DNA from: Delphinus delphis | Taxonomy: Eukaryota; Chordata; Mammalia; Artiodactyla; Delphinidae | Length of the DNA stretch: 64,000 nt | Assembly: GCF_949987515.2 (NCBI RefSeq) | Contig: NC_082699.1 | Coordinates: 76,232,281 to 76,296,280 of the forward strand | Direction: 5' to 3' | Shown here: one piece after another, positions 34,456-47,139 of the stretch | Layout of the letters: every line of letters begins with the position of its first letter | How positions within the stretch are numbered: the stretch's first letter is position 1 | The notes under the pieces: generated by a model | Told to the model about the DNA's origin: nothing | The model's input: the letters and a program-made list of their open reading frames with translations, nothing else | Databases searched by the model: none | Position numbers and translations under genes: made by a program

Positions 34456-35139
34456 AGGGGGGGTCTGCACGGCAGTTCAGCGGTGACAGGTGAGCATCTG
34501 GCGGGGGTTGGATGCTACCTGAGACACTAAAAGGAGGAGAGGCTTTTCCAGGGGAAGCCTGCAGGGGAAGGAAGAGATGTGGGGTGGGGGTGGGGGGGAG
34601 GGGTTAGTCTGGGATGTGAATTACAGGCCCTTCAGAGCCTCAACTAGAGAGAGATTCCCGTGGGGTAGCTGGGGGCGTGAGGAGAGTGCCGGACCCAGCG
34701 ATGCCGCTGGTGGAAGGCTCTGGTGCGGCGTTTGCGTCTCCCGGATCCTAGCGCACTCCACAGAGCTGAGCGCGACGTCAGCTGCCTGATGGTGCACGCG
34801 GCACTTCTGAATCTTCCGGTGGCCTTGGGGGCCTTACCCGTGACGGGCAACAATTACTGTTTAGATGGGACTAATCGCCCCCCAGACTTCTGGTTGACTT
34901 TAATTAGTCCCCCCACTTTATCTTCTCTTTCGCCTGAAAATAAGTTAAACAAAACCCCAAACAGAAAGGCCATCTGAGTCACGTAGTTGGTAAGTTTCCA
35001 AATGAAACTAGATGGCTCATGACTAAATCAAAGCAATTTATGAATTTTCTGTTTTGTTCTGCACGTACTGGCTTTGGGATTTTTAGGCACGAAGCTGCCT
35101 TCCTTCCACCAAAACAAAACAAAACAAAAAACAAAAACC

Positions 35140-35703
35140 CCTGCTTGCTACAAGCTTCACTATTCACCATAGCCATGACGTGGAAACAACCTAAATGTCC
35201 ATCAGCAGATGAATGGATAATGAAGATGTGGTACATACATACAATGGCGTACTACTCGGTCATAAAAAAGAATGAAATAATACCATTTGCAGCAACATGG
35301 ATGGACCTAGAAGTTATCATACTAAATGAAGTAAGTCAGACAAAGACAAATATCATATGATATCACTTACATGTGGAATCTAAAAAAAAATGATACGAAC
35401 GAACTTATTTACAAAACAGAAACAGACTCACAGACATGGAAAACAGACGTGTAGTTGCCAAGGTGGGGGGAGGATGCAGTGGGAGTTTGGGGTGAGCAGA
35501 TGCAAACTATTATGTATAGGATGGATAAACAACAAGGTCCTACTGTACGGCACAGGGAGCTGCAGTCAACAGCCTGGGATAAACCACGATGGAAAAGAAT
35601 ATGAAAAAGAATGTGTATACACGTAACTGAGTCACTCTGCTGTACAGCAGAAACGAACACAACACTGTACGTCAACTACACTTCGATAAACTTGTTTAAA
35701 AAG
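35140..35703 (+). mobile_element. L1 3' end, 5'-truncated
   Basis: Text: gaaacaacctaaatgtccat, ttgcagcaacatggatggac, tatcatatgatatcacttac, ctgtacagcagaaacgaaca, and a weak A-rich end. The same 22 nt (35146-35167) also open the L1 at 51912. An AAAAC run (35110-35138) lies upstream. Confidence 0.85.
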
Positions 35704-37204
35704 CGGCTTGAAACCCAAAGACTCTGCACTATTACGCCTCTTTCATAGGTGAGGATATTATTAGGGTTTCAGGAAAGAAACGTGGCTAAAGGGAAGTCAA
35801 GACTGAAAGGCCAGTCTCCGTGCGGCCAGGGACTCTCCGAGGAGCCAGAGGCAAGTCACCCTCCGCTCGTCACTGATGCAGACGTTGTGCGCGGACCAGG
35901 CGGAAACCAGGGCTCCAAGGACTTGTGTCCGGAGGCACGTCCTGTGTGCGTGTGTTGAGGGAGACTCTCCTGAGCTCCCACCTGTACGTCAACCAGGGGT
36001 GCTTTGCATCTGTCTAGTTCATACGTGTGGCTTTTATTTTTAAAAAGCAGCTGTAAAAATTGGACAAACTGACTGCTAAATTTTCTCCCAAGCTTTAGGG
36101 ATAAAGTATGAAGAGTGGGAAATAACTTCAAAAAACAGAAACAGGGAGCGTCCAGCATTTTCCCACTGGATTTCAAGGCCCAAGAGGGCAGAGACCGTGT
36201 CTGGTTTTGTTCAGCATTGTATTCTCAGGGCACAGGGACGATGTTCAATCACTGTTTACCGAGGAAAGAGTATTAGGAGTGGAGGTAGAAACGAGGAGGA
36301 GGGAGGTGGCGGGGGTCAGGCGGATCCCTCAAGTCCTGGGCCACCGCCCGCTCTGCGCAGGGCGCTCCCACAAGCCAGGATGCAGGATGTGGCTTGTCAG
36401 GCCCTGGAGGTGTTAGAAGCTGGTGAGGGGGCTGCGATGACAGAGAGAACAAGTGCGGAAGCAAGCGAAGGGACAATTTTGGGACTGGAAGTCCTAGGGT
36501 TGAAGTCAGCGTGACTGTAACTGAGGGGCTGTCCTAGCTGGGGCTGGTCAAGGCAGGCCCCGCAGAAGGGGCCACGTTTAAGCTGAGAACTGAGTGGCCA
36601 GAAAGTCCGGGGAAGGGAGAACAGTGGGTTCAGGGGCCTGAGACTGGATGGACCTCCGTGCGTCGGCAGGACCGACGGGGTCAGTGTGAAGGAGTGAAAT
36701 GAGCAGGGGACGGGGACAGGGCCCCGGGGAAGGTGGTGGGGTGCCGCGGTGGGAGGGGGCAGCTGGGAGGCAGGTGCGTTGCTTCAGGGCTGGGGGCCAG
36801 GATGGCTGGGATCTGGGCTTTAGAATCGGGACAGTGAGAGCCCATCTGACTTGGTTGTGTTTGGAAGGAGAAGTGGACAAGACTCCACAGCAAGTCGGGT
36901 GTGTGGAGCGAAGGGACGAGGACGACCCTGAAGGACTGGATAGGTGATGGGGCCCTTTGCCGAGGCGGGGACGCTGCGGCGGGGAGTGCACCTGGACGGG
37001 GTGGGCACCAGCCGTCCTGCTGAAGAAGGCTGAGTGTTTGATGCGAGTGTCTGAGGCACCGGGTGGAGCTGCCCAGGGGCTGCAGCTCGGGGAAGGGCTA
37101 CTGCAGAATTAAACGCAGACAGGAGAGAGTGATAAAAAAAGAGGGGTGGCCTCGTATGGCTGGATTAACGAAGGTGTGCGTGACACCAGCTCAGCTCATG
37201 GGAG

Positions 37205-37570
37205 GTTTTCACCCTCTTCTCTTTTTATCATCAATAAAAATACCTAAATAACCCATTCATCTAATTATGAAAGAGAGTGACAAATGAGCCAATAGATCTA
37301 AATGTTAACAACAAAATAACTGCTTTAATTATTACTAATAAAAAAACTATTTAATGACTCTATCAATTAACCGATAAGTCTACTTATTATTAATAGAACG
37401 TTTGATCCTCCTTAATACGACGGTGGCTAAACAGCTACTTAATGTGCTCAGTGATTACAGTGATGATGTATAAATAACCAATTAACCCAATTATCATTAT
37501 TAATAATGGAATGGCAAATAACTATTCCTAATAACCACCAAGTTCCAATTGGAGTAGATTTATAAAATGG
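37205..37570. other. AT-rich island dense in TAAT/ATTA cores
   Basis: About 365 nt of AT-rich, non-repetitive-looking DNA in a GC-rich neighbourhood. Examples: ctaattatga, tttaattattactaata, caattaaccgataag, attatcattattaataatgg. Homeodomain proteins bind TAAT/ATTA cores, so an enhancer is possible; an old decayed repeat is equally possible. Confidence 0.45.
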
Positions 37571-38534
37571 ATGGAATTTGAAGATGAATGAAAATTACTT
37601 GCATAGATTAGCACGGCAACCACACTCCCTGCGTGACGGTAATGTTTGCTTTTTCCGGAAGTTGTTCCTGACTGTGAGTCCTTCTCTCAGTATGTAACTC
37701 CAGGGGCACAATGACTGCCCCCCTCAGCAGGGTTCCTGCGTAGAGGCCCAGGACCTTGAACCCACTCAGCCGTCTGGGGTTGGCCCCTTCCCTGGCTGTG
37801 TCCCCACCAACTCAAGAGGCTTCCTGCCATCCTGACTGCAGCACCGTCTTTGCATAAACAGTTGCCCAGACCAGACACAGATTTCCACTTTTCCTGGGCT
37901 GCCAGGATACAGGAGCTGCCACGTAGCATGTGTATACTGAGTCTAAAACATTCCAGCAGGTGAAAATTTTCATCTTGAAAGAGGCACCAAAAGCATCTTC
38001 TAGAATGCCAGCCGCCCGGGGCTTGGCTCACTCTGAGGCCGCAGTGCTGGCTCTTCCTGTTACAAGCAAAGCTAATTAAACTCTGAGCTCAATTTCTTTA
38101 GACTGTAAATGGACTAAGCATTGCTTTCTCACAGGTGGTTATTACAGGTGGTTACATACACGATTATATATGAACACCAAGGAGAGTGTTTGACAAGAGC
38201 AGACACTAAACATATGTGCCCTCTGCCCTCTTCTCATCAGAGCAGGAAACCATATGACTTAGTTTCTGCTGCAACAGAGCCAACCTTGATTTTCCAGATC
38301 AGCGTAGGGACCCTCCTCTGGGCCCGAGAGAGGCTGACGACCTCTCCCCCAGAGCCAGAGCTCTGAATACGCCTCTCCCAGGACTCAGCTCAGAGGACTG
38401 TCAGACTCTACGTGCATCTCTTTCTGCCCCGTGACATCTGGCTCCTCTGGGCACGGACAGTGGCTGCTAGGTTTCCCGTCGCCAGAGCTGACTCTGCACG
38501 CAGCGGGTATTTAGTAAACACCTGCTGAGTGAGT

Positions 38535-38558
38535 GAACCAATGAACCAATGAACCAAT
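38535..38558 (+). repeat. Three copies of the octamer gaaccaat
   Basis: Three perfect tandem copies. Each carries a CCAAT pentamer. Probably a slippage product; the CCAAT boxes are noted without claiming function. Confidence 0.85.
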
Positions 38559-39456
38559 GCACGATGGCAAGCAGAAGAAAACCGTGGCCAGGTCCAGGGA
38601 AGGTGAGCATTCAGATATGTCAGGAAGGGGGAATTACAGAGATGGGCAGTGATCCACCGGGGAAACACTGCTCTCAGTGTGGGCGTGGTGGGCTTGAACG
38701 CAGCTTTGGGTCCATCGGGTGGTGATCCAACGCGGGGTGCCAGGTAGGACATATTATACACTCTACGTTGGTTCTGAACCACTGAGATCCCCGAATACAT
38801 CGGGCGCCCTATTTCTGGCAAAACCCCTGCTGTGGGAAAGCTGATTGCGTTTTTATCCACAGCCCCAGCTCAATGCCTGGCATTCAGCCAAGATTTGCTG
38901 AAGGAAAATGGTTTCAAAATTAAAAATGAAAGAAAGAAATATATTTTCCAAAGTAGTCAACAAAAATTTATAGGGAAAAAAATCTGTAACTTAAAGCGAT
39001 TTGACGGAGCTGGGCTTATGGTGAATTTTTGAAACACACAAGCTTTGCTCACTGGAAAGCAAGGTCATAAAACAAATGCAAAAACACTCTTTCGCTATGA
39101 ACATCAAAATGCCAGTGAATGTGGAATCTTTAGAAGACGGTGAGTAATGGCTGACTTTACAGGCCCTCAGCCCGGGCTGCAGCCTAACCCAGACGCGAGG
39201 GACTGAAATGAAGCCTGAGATTCGTGTGCGGGGTGCCCGTCACACACCTCCCGTGTCAGCGTGGGAAAAGCAGGTTTTGGAAGTGCAGTTAGCAGTGTCC
39301 TCTGGGGGGTGCCTCCCCGACAATGTCAAAGGACGGTGTGGTCAACACCATGGGACTCGGGCACGGAGGTGGAGACGGCCCGGAACAGGCGGGCGCCGGA
39401 GCCGACCATTTACCGCAGCGCAGGGGCGGCCCGTGGACGAGTCCTTAGTGATCCCA

Positions 39457-39480
39457 CCTGCCTGCCTGCCTGCCTGCCTG
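39457..39480 (+). repeat. (CCTG)6 tetranucleotide repeat
   Basis: Six perfect CCTG units in a GC-rich stretch. Same unit as some unstable human repeats, but short here. Confidence 0.9.
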
Positions 39481-40470
39481 CGGCCACCACACCCAGGAGG
39501 ACAGGACAGCACCCTGCCCGGTGCTCTCTGCTCCTCCGGGACCCCCCGCCATCACCCGGGTCACATCCCCTCATCTTCTCTTCGAATCGCCCTCCCCTTT
39601 TACTTTTCTTGGTATTTGTGACAAATGATGAGGTTGAAGTTCAGAAGATAAAGTGACTTGTCCAAGACGCCACAGCCAGAAAGGGGCCGAGGGCTGGGAC
39701 TCTAACCTCCTAACCTCCCCCGCCCCCACAACTGGGCTTCCCCCCCAGCACACTGCTTCCCCAGGATTTACCAACCCTGCTCCAGGTGGAGGCTGGGGCT
39801 GGGACTGGGTGGCGAGCTTTGGTGCAAGGGGCAAAGGGAGAATGAAGGGAGCTCCGGCCTCCAGTGCCGGGCGCCTTGCTCTGTCCACACTAAGGTGTGT
39901 GTGTCGGAGGCAGGGGGTGCTCAAGTGACACACACAGATGAGGGGGCCTGGGAGGGAGGGAGGTGTCTGCTGAGCGGCATGTGGCCCCGAGCGAGTCTCT
40001 GTGCATCTGGGAGGCTCGCCCCTCGTCTGTGAAATGAGGTGACCCCGAGCCTGCCCACCTGGCGGGCTGGCTGTGGAGGTCCACAGAGGGCCACAAGGAC
40101 AGCACACGTGAGGCTGTGTGGGAGTGGGAAGCTGGACGAAGCCTGGGGCCAGAGGACGTTACACCAGAGCTGAGTCTGAAAGCGGAGGGGGAGCGAGGCG
40201 AGGAGGGGCAGGGGGAGGAGATGAGGGTCTGCCCTCCTCCAGGCCTAAACCCCTCCAGGAGACCAAATGGCCATTCTCCCAGCACCTGAGATGGGAGGCA
40301 GGGGGAGCAAGGGGCAGAGGGAGGGCGAGTGTCCCACTGAACATTCTTTTTAATGCTCTGATGCGGTGACCATGCAAGATTCTGGTTACAACCCGAGAAT
40401 CGTTACCCCATCACTTATTCAACCAGAGCAAGCAGTGTTGCTAGGAAGAGGATTTAAAGACAGTAATTAC

Positions 40471-40524
40471 CTGCTGCCCCAGCAATCCAGGGATTCCAGG
40501 AGGGCCGGTCTCACCTTTCTTTCC
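40471..40524 (-). CDS. COL22A1: COL22A1 exon, GKKGETGPPGIPGLLGQQ (54 nt)
   Basis: Six triplets. The acceptor is ttccatatcag preceded by a T14 run; the donor is GTAATTA, which lacks the usual G at +5. Phase 0. It lies alone between the two longest introns and has an L1 immediately upstream in transcript direction. A KGE triplet junction is present (GKKGET). Confidence 0.88.
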
Positions 40525-40555
40525 CTGATATGGAATTTAAGAAAAAAAAAAAAAA

Positions 40556-40920
40556 GGTCATGAAGAACCCAGGGGTAAGACAGGAGTAAAAACACAGACC
40601 TACTAGAGAATGGACATGAGGATATGGGGAGGGAGAAGGGTAAGCTGGGACAAAGTGAGAGAGAGGCATGGACATATATACTCTACCAAACGTAAAATAG
40701 ATAGCTAGTGGGAAGCAGCCGCATAGCACAGGGAGATCAGCTCGGTGCTTTGTGACCACCTAGAGGGGTGGGATAGGGAGGGTGGGAGGGAGACGCAAGA
40801 GGGAGGGGATATGGGGATATATGTATATGTATAGCTGATTCACTTTCTTATAAAGCAGAAACTAACACACCATTGTAAAGCAATTATACTCCAATAAAGA
40901 TGTTAAAAAAAAAAAAAAAA
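40556..40920 (+). mobile_element. L1 3' end next to a COL22A1 acceptor
   Basis: 5'-truncated L1 3' UTR: gggaagcagccgcatagcac, tgtatagctgattcactttc, ttgtaaagcaattatactcc, AATAAA at 40893-40898, then a 16-A tail (40905-40920). It is antisense to the gene. A 14-A run (40542-40555) lies between it and the exon; on the gene strand this is a T14 run 18 to 31 nt upstream of the exon, so it serves as the pyrimidine tract. Confidence 0.88.
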
Positions 40921-41264
40921 GCAGCAGCCAAAATTAACAGGCAGGCAGCGCCCGGAGCCCGTCTAATGGCACGTCTGGGGCAGACTCCCTGATAACAGCC
41001 CGTCCCCCTCGGGATGCCCTAGGGGAAGCAGTGTGGGATTGGGAAGAAGTCTGGAGTCAGGGACGCTCCCCTTTGCATGCCGGCTCTGTAACTTGGATGA
41101 TTTTGGTAACACATGGCCCCAAATTCAAAAAGTACAGCAAGGTTTACCTGAGAAAAATGTCCTTATCCTGTCCCCTGCCACTCAGTCCCTTTCCTTGAAA
41201 GCAAATAATCCTACCAGATGTTGGCTAATCTTTCCAGAGGCATTTTATGTTTAGGTAAGCTTTG

Positions 41265-41271
<7 letters not shown>

Positions 41272-41308
<37 letters not shown>
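41272..41308. repeat. (AC)n microsatellite
   Basis: About 18 uninterrupted AC units, preceded by a short CACA-AT part. Likely polymorphic. The following 41320-41560 looks like an old LINE piece I cannot name. Confidence 0.9.
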
Positions 41309-41309
<1 letters not shown>

Positions 41310-41799
41310 TCTCTCCCTCTCCCCCTTTTTTTCTTTACAAACTGTAGCATATCATTCAATCTACTGATAAACTAGGTTTTTGCACTTAACAATTTAACCC
41401 GGATGCATCCTGTATCAGCACGTGGAGAGCCACTCCATTCCTTTCCACAGCTACATGGTTTTCACCATAAGGATGAAACGTGATACATTTCAACTCTGGG
41501 CAGGTAGGTCATTTGGACCATTTCTGCTCTTCTGCTGTTAGACTCCACACTGCTGTGCAGGACCCCAGCGGGTCGTCCTGTGCGAGTGACCTGTCTCACT
41601 AAGCCTCAGAGTCTAGCCCTTTGAACAGGGGTGAGGTGTGTGCTGCTTAGCTTACACAGCACACGGCGTGCGTTGTGTTACAGCGGAATGTGAATGATGG
41701 AAGGCCCGTCTGTTTGCTTTCTTTTGCTCACAGTTGTTCTCATGACGTCAAAGCACTGCAGTCAGAAATGAAAAGTAAACCAAGACTCTGAATGAGAAC

Positions 41800-42015
41800 C
41801 GCATTCCTTGAGTACCTGTTTTGTGTCAAACCCTCTTTTGGGGTTTCCCACGTTTCCCTTACGTCTTTACTCTGCAGGACGCCCCTGTGATGCAGGTGTT
41901 CTCAGTCCCACTGGGAGGTGTGGAAACTGAGGTTCAGAGTCAAGTCTCACATGTGACACAGCTAGAATGTGACGGGGTTAAGATTCAGCCCCAGATCTGT
42001 GTGTGCTGGAGCCTG
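41800..42015 (-). repeat. MIR SINE
   Basis: Reverse MIR: ccttgagtacctgttttgtg, ggtgtggaaactgaggttca, gtgacacagctagaatgtga and aagattcagccccagatctg in order. Confidence 0.82.
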
Positions 42016-42369
42016 TACATGTGACTCTTACTTCCCAGGGCTCTGAAGATGACGAAAGTTCTACAAAATATCTCTATAATAGTCTAGACTGCTAGATTAC
42101 AGGAGCTAGACGACGTCAGCTCCTTCTCTCTTTCTGAAACCCTGGCCCTCTCCTGTCTCTGCCACTGGACACTCTGGTTTGTCCCCGTGTGCTCCCCCAT
42201 CCCCAGAGGGAAGGTGTCTTTACGACCTTGGACCGTGCCAGCCCAGCCCTCCGGGGTCCCGTGGATCCCACCTTTTTCCCTCCCCTCCCCGCCACCATGT
42301 CTTGGGAGTGCGTAGTCGGTGCTGAGCCCAGGGAGCGGTCCTGGGGCGCCTCCACCCACAACCTGCCCC

Positions 42370-42710
42370 AAGAGGCCCCTTCCAGGTGCTTCTGCCTGGA
42401 ATGCTGGTTCCCAGGTGCCCACGTGGCTCCATCCCTCAATTCCATCTGGTCTCTGCCAGACGGCCCCCTCACCCGAATGCCTTCTCTGACCGCGGTCCCC
42501 ATCCCGCCCTCTCTCCCTGCCCCACTGTATTTCCCTTTGTTTCTATCACCACCACATACACTGTTGACGTTCGTACCTGCCAACTGCCCGTCTACCCACT
42601 GGGAGGCTCGTCTGAAACGGGGACTGGCTCTGCTTTTCTTCAGTGCTACATCCACGGGCCCAGAGCAAGGCCCGCCGCGTGGTGGAGACTCAATGAACAT
42701 TCGCGGGCTG
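42370..42710 (+). repeat. L2 LINE 3' end
   Basis: Text: cttctgcctggaatgctggt, cgaatgccttctctgaccgc, and an end reading gtggtggagactcaatgaac. Order as in the L2 3' end. Confidence 0.78.
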
Positions 42711-44967
42711 GATATGTAACTCGTCCCTTCGGGACTGATGTGGTCCTGAGCCAGGACAGTGGCAGTGGGAACAGCCATGAGAGGGTAGAGAGAAGGGCTG
42801 TTAGGGAGGAAAGCCGTTGGCAGACTTGCAGAGAGAGTGAGGGGGTCTGATTTAGAGGCCCCTGGACCTGCACCCCTTGAGCTGGAGCACATCAGCCTGG
42901 AAGGCGCGATCAGGTCTAGGTCAGGATGAGTTCCTCGACGCTTGTCAGGTAAAATTCAAAATGCAGTCACAGACACCTTCAGAAGGGAGCCGAGCCCAGG
43001 AGGAGTCCGTCTGGGCATCCGTCCTGCTCTGATTACTGAAATCATCGGGAGCTGACCATGAGAGAGCTGAGAATGGCCAGCTCCCCTTCCTCAGCGAATG
43101 GAAACAAGACCTCTTCAATTTTCTATCTAGACGGACACCCCCTCCACCCGCTTCCAAGTTATGCCACAGCGTTATTTCCAAGATGGATAAACCACTTCCC
43201 TTCGAGGTCAGCAAAACGGCCTGGTGAGTAGTCATCAGAATTCAGAACCCAGGCCAGAGACGTTTGGAGGAGAGGCTGAACGCAATGAAGGGCTAGAACA
43301 TTTAGCGGTTGGTAAGCAAGGACCAGATGGAAGACGAAGGGATGAGAAGGTCTGGGCTGTGACTGAGCAGAATCACTAACTAAAGCGGCCACATCTGCTA
43401 GGGGACGCAGCTGCAGTTTCCCTCTTGCAGAGGACCCGCCACTGTTTGAGGGATGTATGAGTTCTTAGCAGCTCTTCGCTCTGCTGGAGCTTGGGGACTG
43501 TATGTAATGACACACTAATGCTCAGAAGACGAACACCTGAGACGATAAGGAAATGTGCAGAGGGCATGGAGTCAGGAGGTTCTCCAATGCCAGGGAAGTC
43601 AGTAAAATGGGCCTGAAAAAGGAGAATTATGGGCAGGTCGGAGAGGTGTGGTAGGAGATACAGAAATGCAAAGCAGTGCGTCCAGAGGAGCAGACATCCC
43701 GAGTGTTAGATTTTCAGCAAGAAGGAAAAAACCAAGATGATGGCAAGAGGCCAGAGGAAGAGAAAAGCATCAGAGATTCGTGATCGCGGCAGTGTCACAA
43801 GGCAGCCTCTCCCACAAGAAAGGCATACGGTTCGTGGACCATCCATAAAGGGGCATCACCCAGAGAAATATCACGGTAACGGCTCTGTCCAGCTCCAGCA
43901 CCTGCGCTCACATCTCCTCTACCCACAGTGTCCGGAGCTGCCCCGGTGCCTCTCAAAGCTCTCCTCCCTCACCTCCTGCAGCCACAGCCACGAGAGCTGA
44001 CCCCAGTCACGTGCCCTGCCCCTGAGCCAAGCTGTGCCGGCAGGTTATTCTTCCATAAGGAGGAAAGAAGCTCTGTCCAAGTTACTTGCCGCCTCCTTAT
44101 CTAAAAGACATAACATCTGAGTTTTATTTGGAAATTGACAGACCATGTGATTCTGACATGCCTTTTCAGTCTCGCATCCAGTGGCCATGTTCCCAACCCT
44201 AAGCAACAGCTCACGTGGGCTGCTTAGCCTGGCCCCAAAGACCCCAAGGACTCCTGGCCTCTGGAACTCGGCCCACCAAGCCACCTGTCTGTAGGACACA
44301 TGCTCCATCTCAACTTGTCAAAGTCCTAGCCCAGTCCAGTGCCACCTCCTCCATGAAGTCCCAGCAATGATGAGAAATAATGGCAAAGTAGGGCAAAAAC
44401 ATAGTTGAGACGCATTCCCTGGCGTCACCCAAGAGCTCGTGAGCTAGAATCGCCAGGGATGGGGCATAAAGCTCGAAGTAAGTAGCTGCAAGGACTCGGT
44501 CACTCACTGTGATCAAAGGGAGTCTCTATGTTCTTTTCCCAACCCCTTTCCTCTACAATATTATAAGAAAAAGAGTTCTAAATCTGAGGTAGATGAGGAC
44601 GGGCAAGCCATTTAAAACTTGCTGAATCTTAGTTTCCTCATGTGGAAAATTATAATCATTGTAATTATCTGAAAAGACAGTAGCAGAAGAAATAATTCAA
44701 TATTTGAGGAAGCGATTTAAAAAGCACAACAAAGCGTCACGCAGATGTAATAGATAGTTATGAGAATGAGAAGGAAGATGACGGAGGCGCTGATGGAGAA
44801 GAAATGGTAACAGCAGAATTCTGCTCTTCTGAGTCCCCGGCGTGGGTGAGAGACCACATGTCAAGCAGAGTTGGTTTCAAAACCACCACCTCCCAGCAGT
44901 GCCATGGAGATTAAATAAGATAATGTCCACAAAGTGTTTAGCACAGGATCTGACATTAAGAAACACG

Positions 44968-45209
44968 TAGTGGTGGTGGTGCTGCTGGTGGTGGTGGTAG
45001 AGGTAATGGTGGCGGTGGAGGTGATAGTGATGGTGGAGGTGTTGATGTGTTGATGGTGGTGATTATGGTGCTGCTGGTGGTGGTGATGGTGGAGTTGACG
45101 ATGGTGCTGATGGTGATGGTACTAGTGATGGAAGTGGTGCTGATGGTGATGGTGGTGGTGGTGATGGTGATAATGTTACTGGTGGTGACGGTAAAGCTAC
45201 TGGTGGATG
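44968..45209. repeat. (GGT/GAT/GCT)n imperfect microsatellite
   Basis: About 240 nt of degenerate trinucleotide-like repeats of GGT, GAT and related units. The reverse strand reads as a Thr/Ser/Ile-rich open frame, which is a by-product and not a gene. A MIR-like tail (44880-44965) leads into it. Confidence 0.85.
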
Positions 45210-46138
45210 TAGCAGCAGCTATGTACCCTCTGCATTTTGCACCCATACTTGGGTGTGGGGATTTGAGATGTGCTGGCCAGCGCCAAGGTCTGCAGCAACA
45301 CAGAACTGTTTGTTAACAATAAGCCGGTTCCTTGTCTTTTTCCTTTTCTGCTCTTTTAAACTGCTAGCCAACACAACGTCTGGATAAATGTTTGTAATTT
45401 ATCACAAGGGCGGATATTTCAAGCCCTTCTGGATGCCAGGATGCTGAGCGAGACCAGTATTTCTGAGGCTGCCTGTCTGTCTGTGGAGAAGAGGGAAGCC
45501 TATAAATTCAAAAGAGCAATTCCTTCCCAGCCAGGACGCGTTAACACAGCCGTGCGAGGGGCCATTACCCGATGAAAGGATTGCTTGTGCAAGTGGTTCT
45601 AATATGAGCCGTATGGTCTTTTTGCTCGGTCCCTGTTCTCCGTGCCTCCAAATGCCAAACGTGATTATTTTCTACCGGTTAGAGCTGAAACCAGGTGCTC
45701 AGAGAAAACCTAGAGGGTCCTGAAATAAACCTGGCTGCACGCCACGAAAGGCATCCAACAGTGGCCTGCGAGCCAAATGATGCCATTACCATCTGGCAGA
45801 GCAGAGAAAGGCAGGAAAAAAGGCTTTACAAATGGAAAAGTAAAACACATTCAACCCAGGCTGCCACTTACAAAAGACCACTAGTGTTTCTCTCTCTCAC
45901 ATCTACTAGAAATCAGGGCTGATGGCCTGATCGCTGCAGCCATGGAAGACCCTCGGCTCCAAGGGCAGAAGCTAGAGATTAAAGTGACAGGAGCTCAGGG
46001 CATCCTTCAGAACACGCACTGGTAGTTATAAGGGGTCCTAGGTCTCTCCAAGGCTTCCGCCGAAAGGACTGCTAGTGTCCAGTTTAGAATTCTGGTGTGT
46101 AAGTGGACACACACACACCATTCTAAAGCAAAAACAGG

Positions 46139-46340
46139 AAAGGTTTGGAGCCAGGACAACCTGAGTTAATCCCTGCCTCACCATTTATAATCTGTGTGAC
46201 GCTGGATAATCTGATTTATACCTTCAAGTCTTGGTTTCCTCATTTGCAGAATGGGATTAAAACTGCCAGACTTCATAGGACCCTTGTGAGAATTAAGTGA
46301 GAAACATGTGCAAAAGAAAAGACCTAAGTGCCTGCTATGC
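46139..46340 (+). repeat. MIR SINE
   Basis: Forward MIR: ggtttggagccaggacaacc, accatttataatctgtgtga, gtttcctcatttgcagaatg, then gtgagaattaagtgag. Nearly full length. Confidence 0.85.
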
Positions 46341-46417
46341 AATGACAATGCAACCAATAGTATTTCCTTCCTACCTTATATTAGTTCTATACGTGTAGAG
46401 GTTCTGTTTTTAACATG

Positions 46418-46629
46418 TTTTTTTTTTTTTTTTTTTTGCGGTACGCGGACCTCTCACTGTTGTGGCCTCTCCCGTTGCAGAGCACAGGCTCCGGACGCGC
46501 AGGCTCAGCAGCCATGGCTCACGGGCCCAGCCGCTCTGCGGCATGTGGGATCTTCCCGGACCGGGGCGCGAACCCGCGTTCCCTGCATCGGCAGGTGGAC
46601 TCTCAACCACTGCGCCACCAGGGAAGCCC
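46418..46629 (-). mobile_element. CHR-type SINE (cetacean), full length, minus orientation
   Basis: A 20-T run (46418-46437) is the tail; the head at the right end reads, in reverse complement, gggcttccctggtggcgcag. The body has the cetacean form (cggagcggctgggcccgtga-like text, gcgtccggagcctgtgctct). A ttaacat motif flanks both sides and may be part of the target duplication. This copy is the best single mark of a cetacean genome here. Confidence 0.9.
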
Positions 46630-47139
46630 TTAACATATGTTTTTAAAGCAACTGACACAGTCGGGCCCAGCAAGAGACATGTGGTGATCACTGCATCTCT
46701 AGGAAGAAGGGGAGCACCATATCTCATAGTGTCCCTTCTTCGGTTCTCACCTCTTGATAAGAGAGAAGAGAAGACAGAAGATATTAAGAGAATGATCAGA
46801 GGAACCAAAGAGGCTGTCCCCAGCTTGCGGGAGGGGCAGTGACAAAGCCCTGAGCAACCTTGAGCAGTTAGGTCATTTAATATTTCTGGACATTAAATTT
46901 CTCACTGTCGATCTCAGAGATTCCTTCCACCATGATGATTCTCTAGCTTAAACATTCCAAATTTTACATTGTTTAAATGTCTGACAACATGGAACTCTCT
47001 TAAGCAAAACTTTTTTCCCCCTCCTTTTTGTCCAGAGAGGAAAGAAGATATCTAGGCTATTTTAGGTGTGACTAGGACCACAGAGCAAGATGAAGGCCAA
47101 GTAACAGTAAAGGTACTAAAGAAACCAAGTGTTTTTCTT

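Larger units (their letters stand above)
29833..40470 (-). other. Intron of about 10.6 kb
   Basis: Holds MER5-like pieces (30183-30260, 31525-31710), MIRs (31450-31525, 31840-31990), a 49-bp minisatellite (34214-34455), an L1 3' end (35140-35703), an AT-rich island (37205-37570), an octamer triplication (38535-38558) and a (CCTG)6 run (39457-39480). The stretches 32250-33700, 35710-37200 and 38560-40460 contain no element I can name with confidence. No exon found. Confidence 0.75.

Noticed and set aside
42116..42892. Open frame of 258 codons on the minus strand
   Set aside because: Overlaps an L2 fragment in antisense and has no recognisable protein feature.
44956..45246. Thr/Ser/Ile-rich reading, minus strand
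   Set aside because: Direct translation of a GGT/GAT microsatellite.
46418..46629. tRNA-like box A and box B (also at 24495 and 52167)
   Set aside because: These are the tRNA-derived heads of CHR SINEs and not functional tRNA genes.
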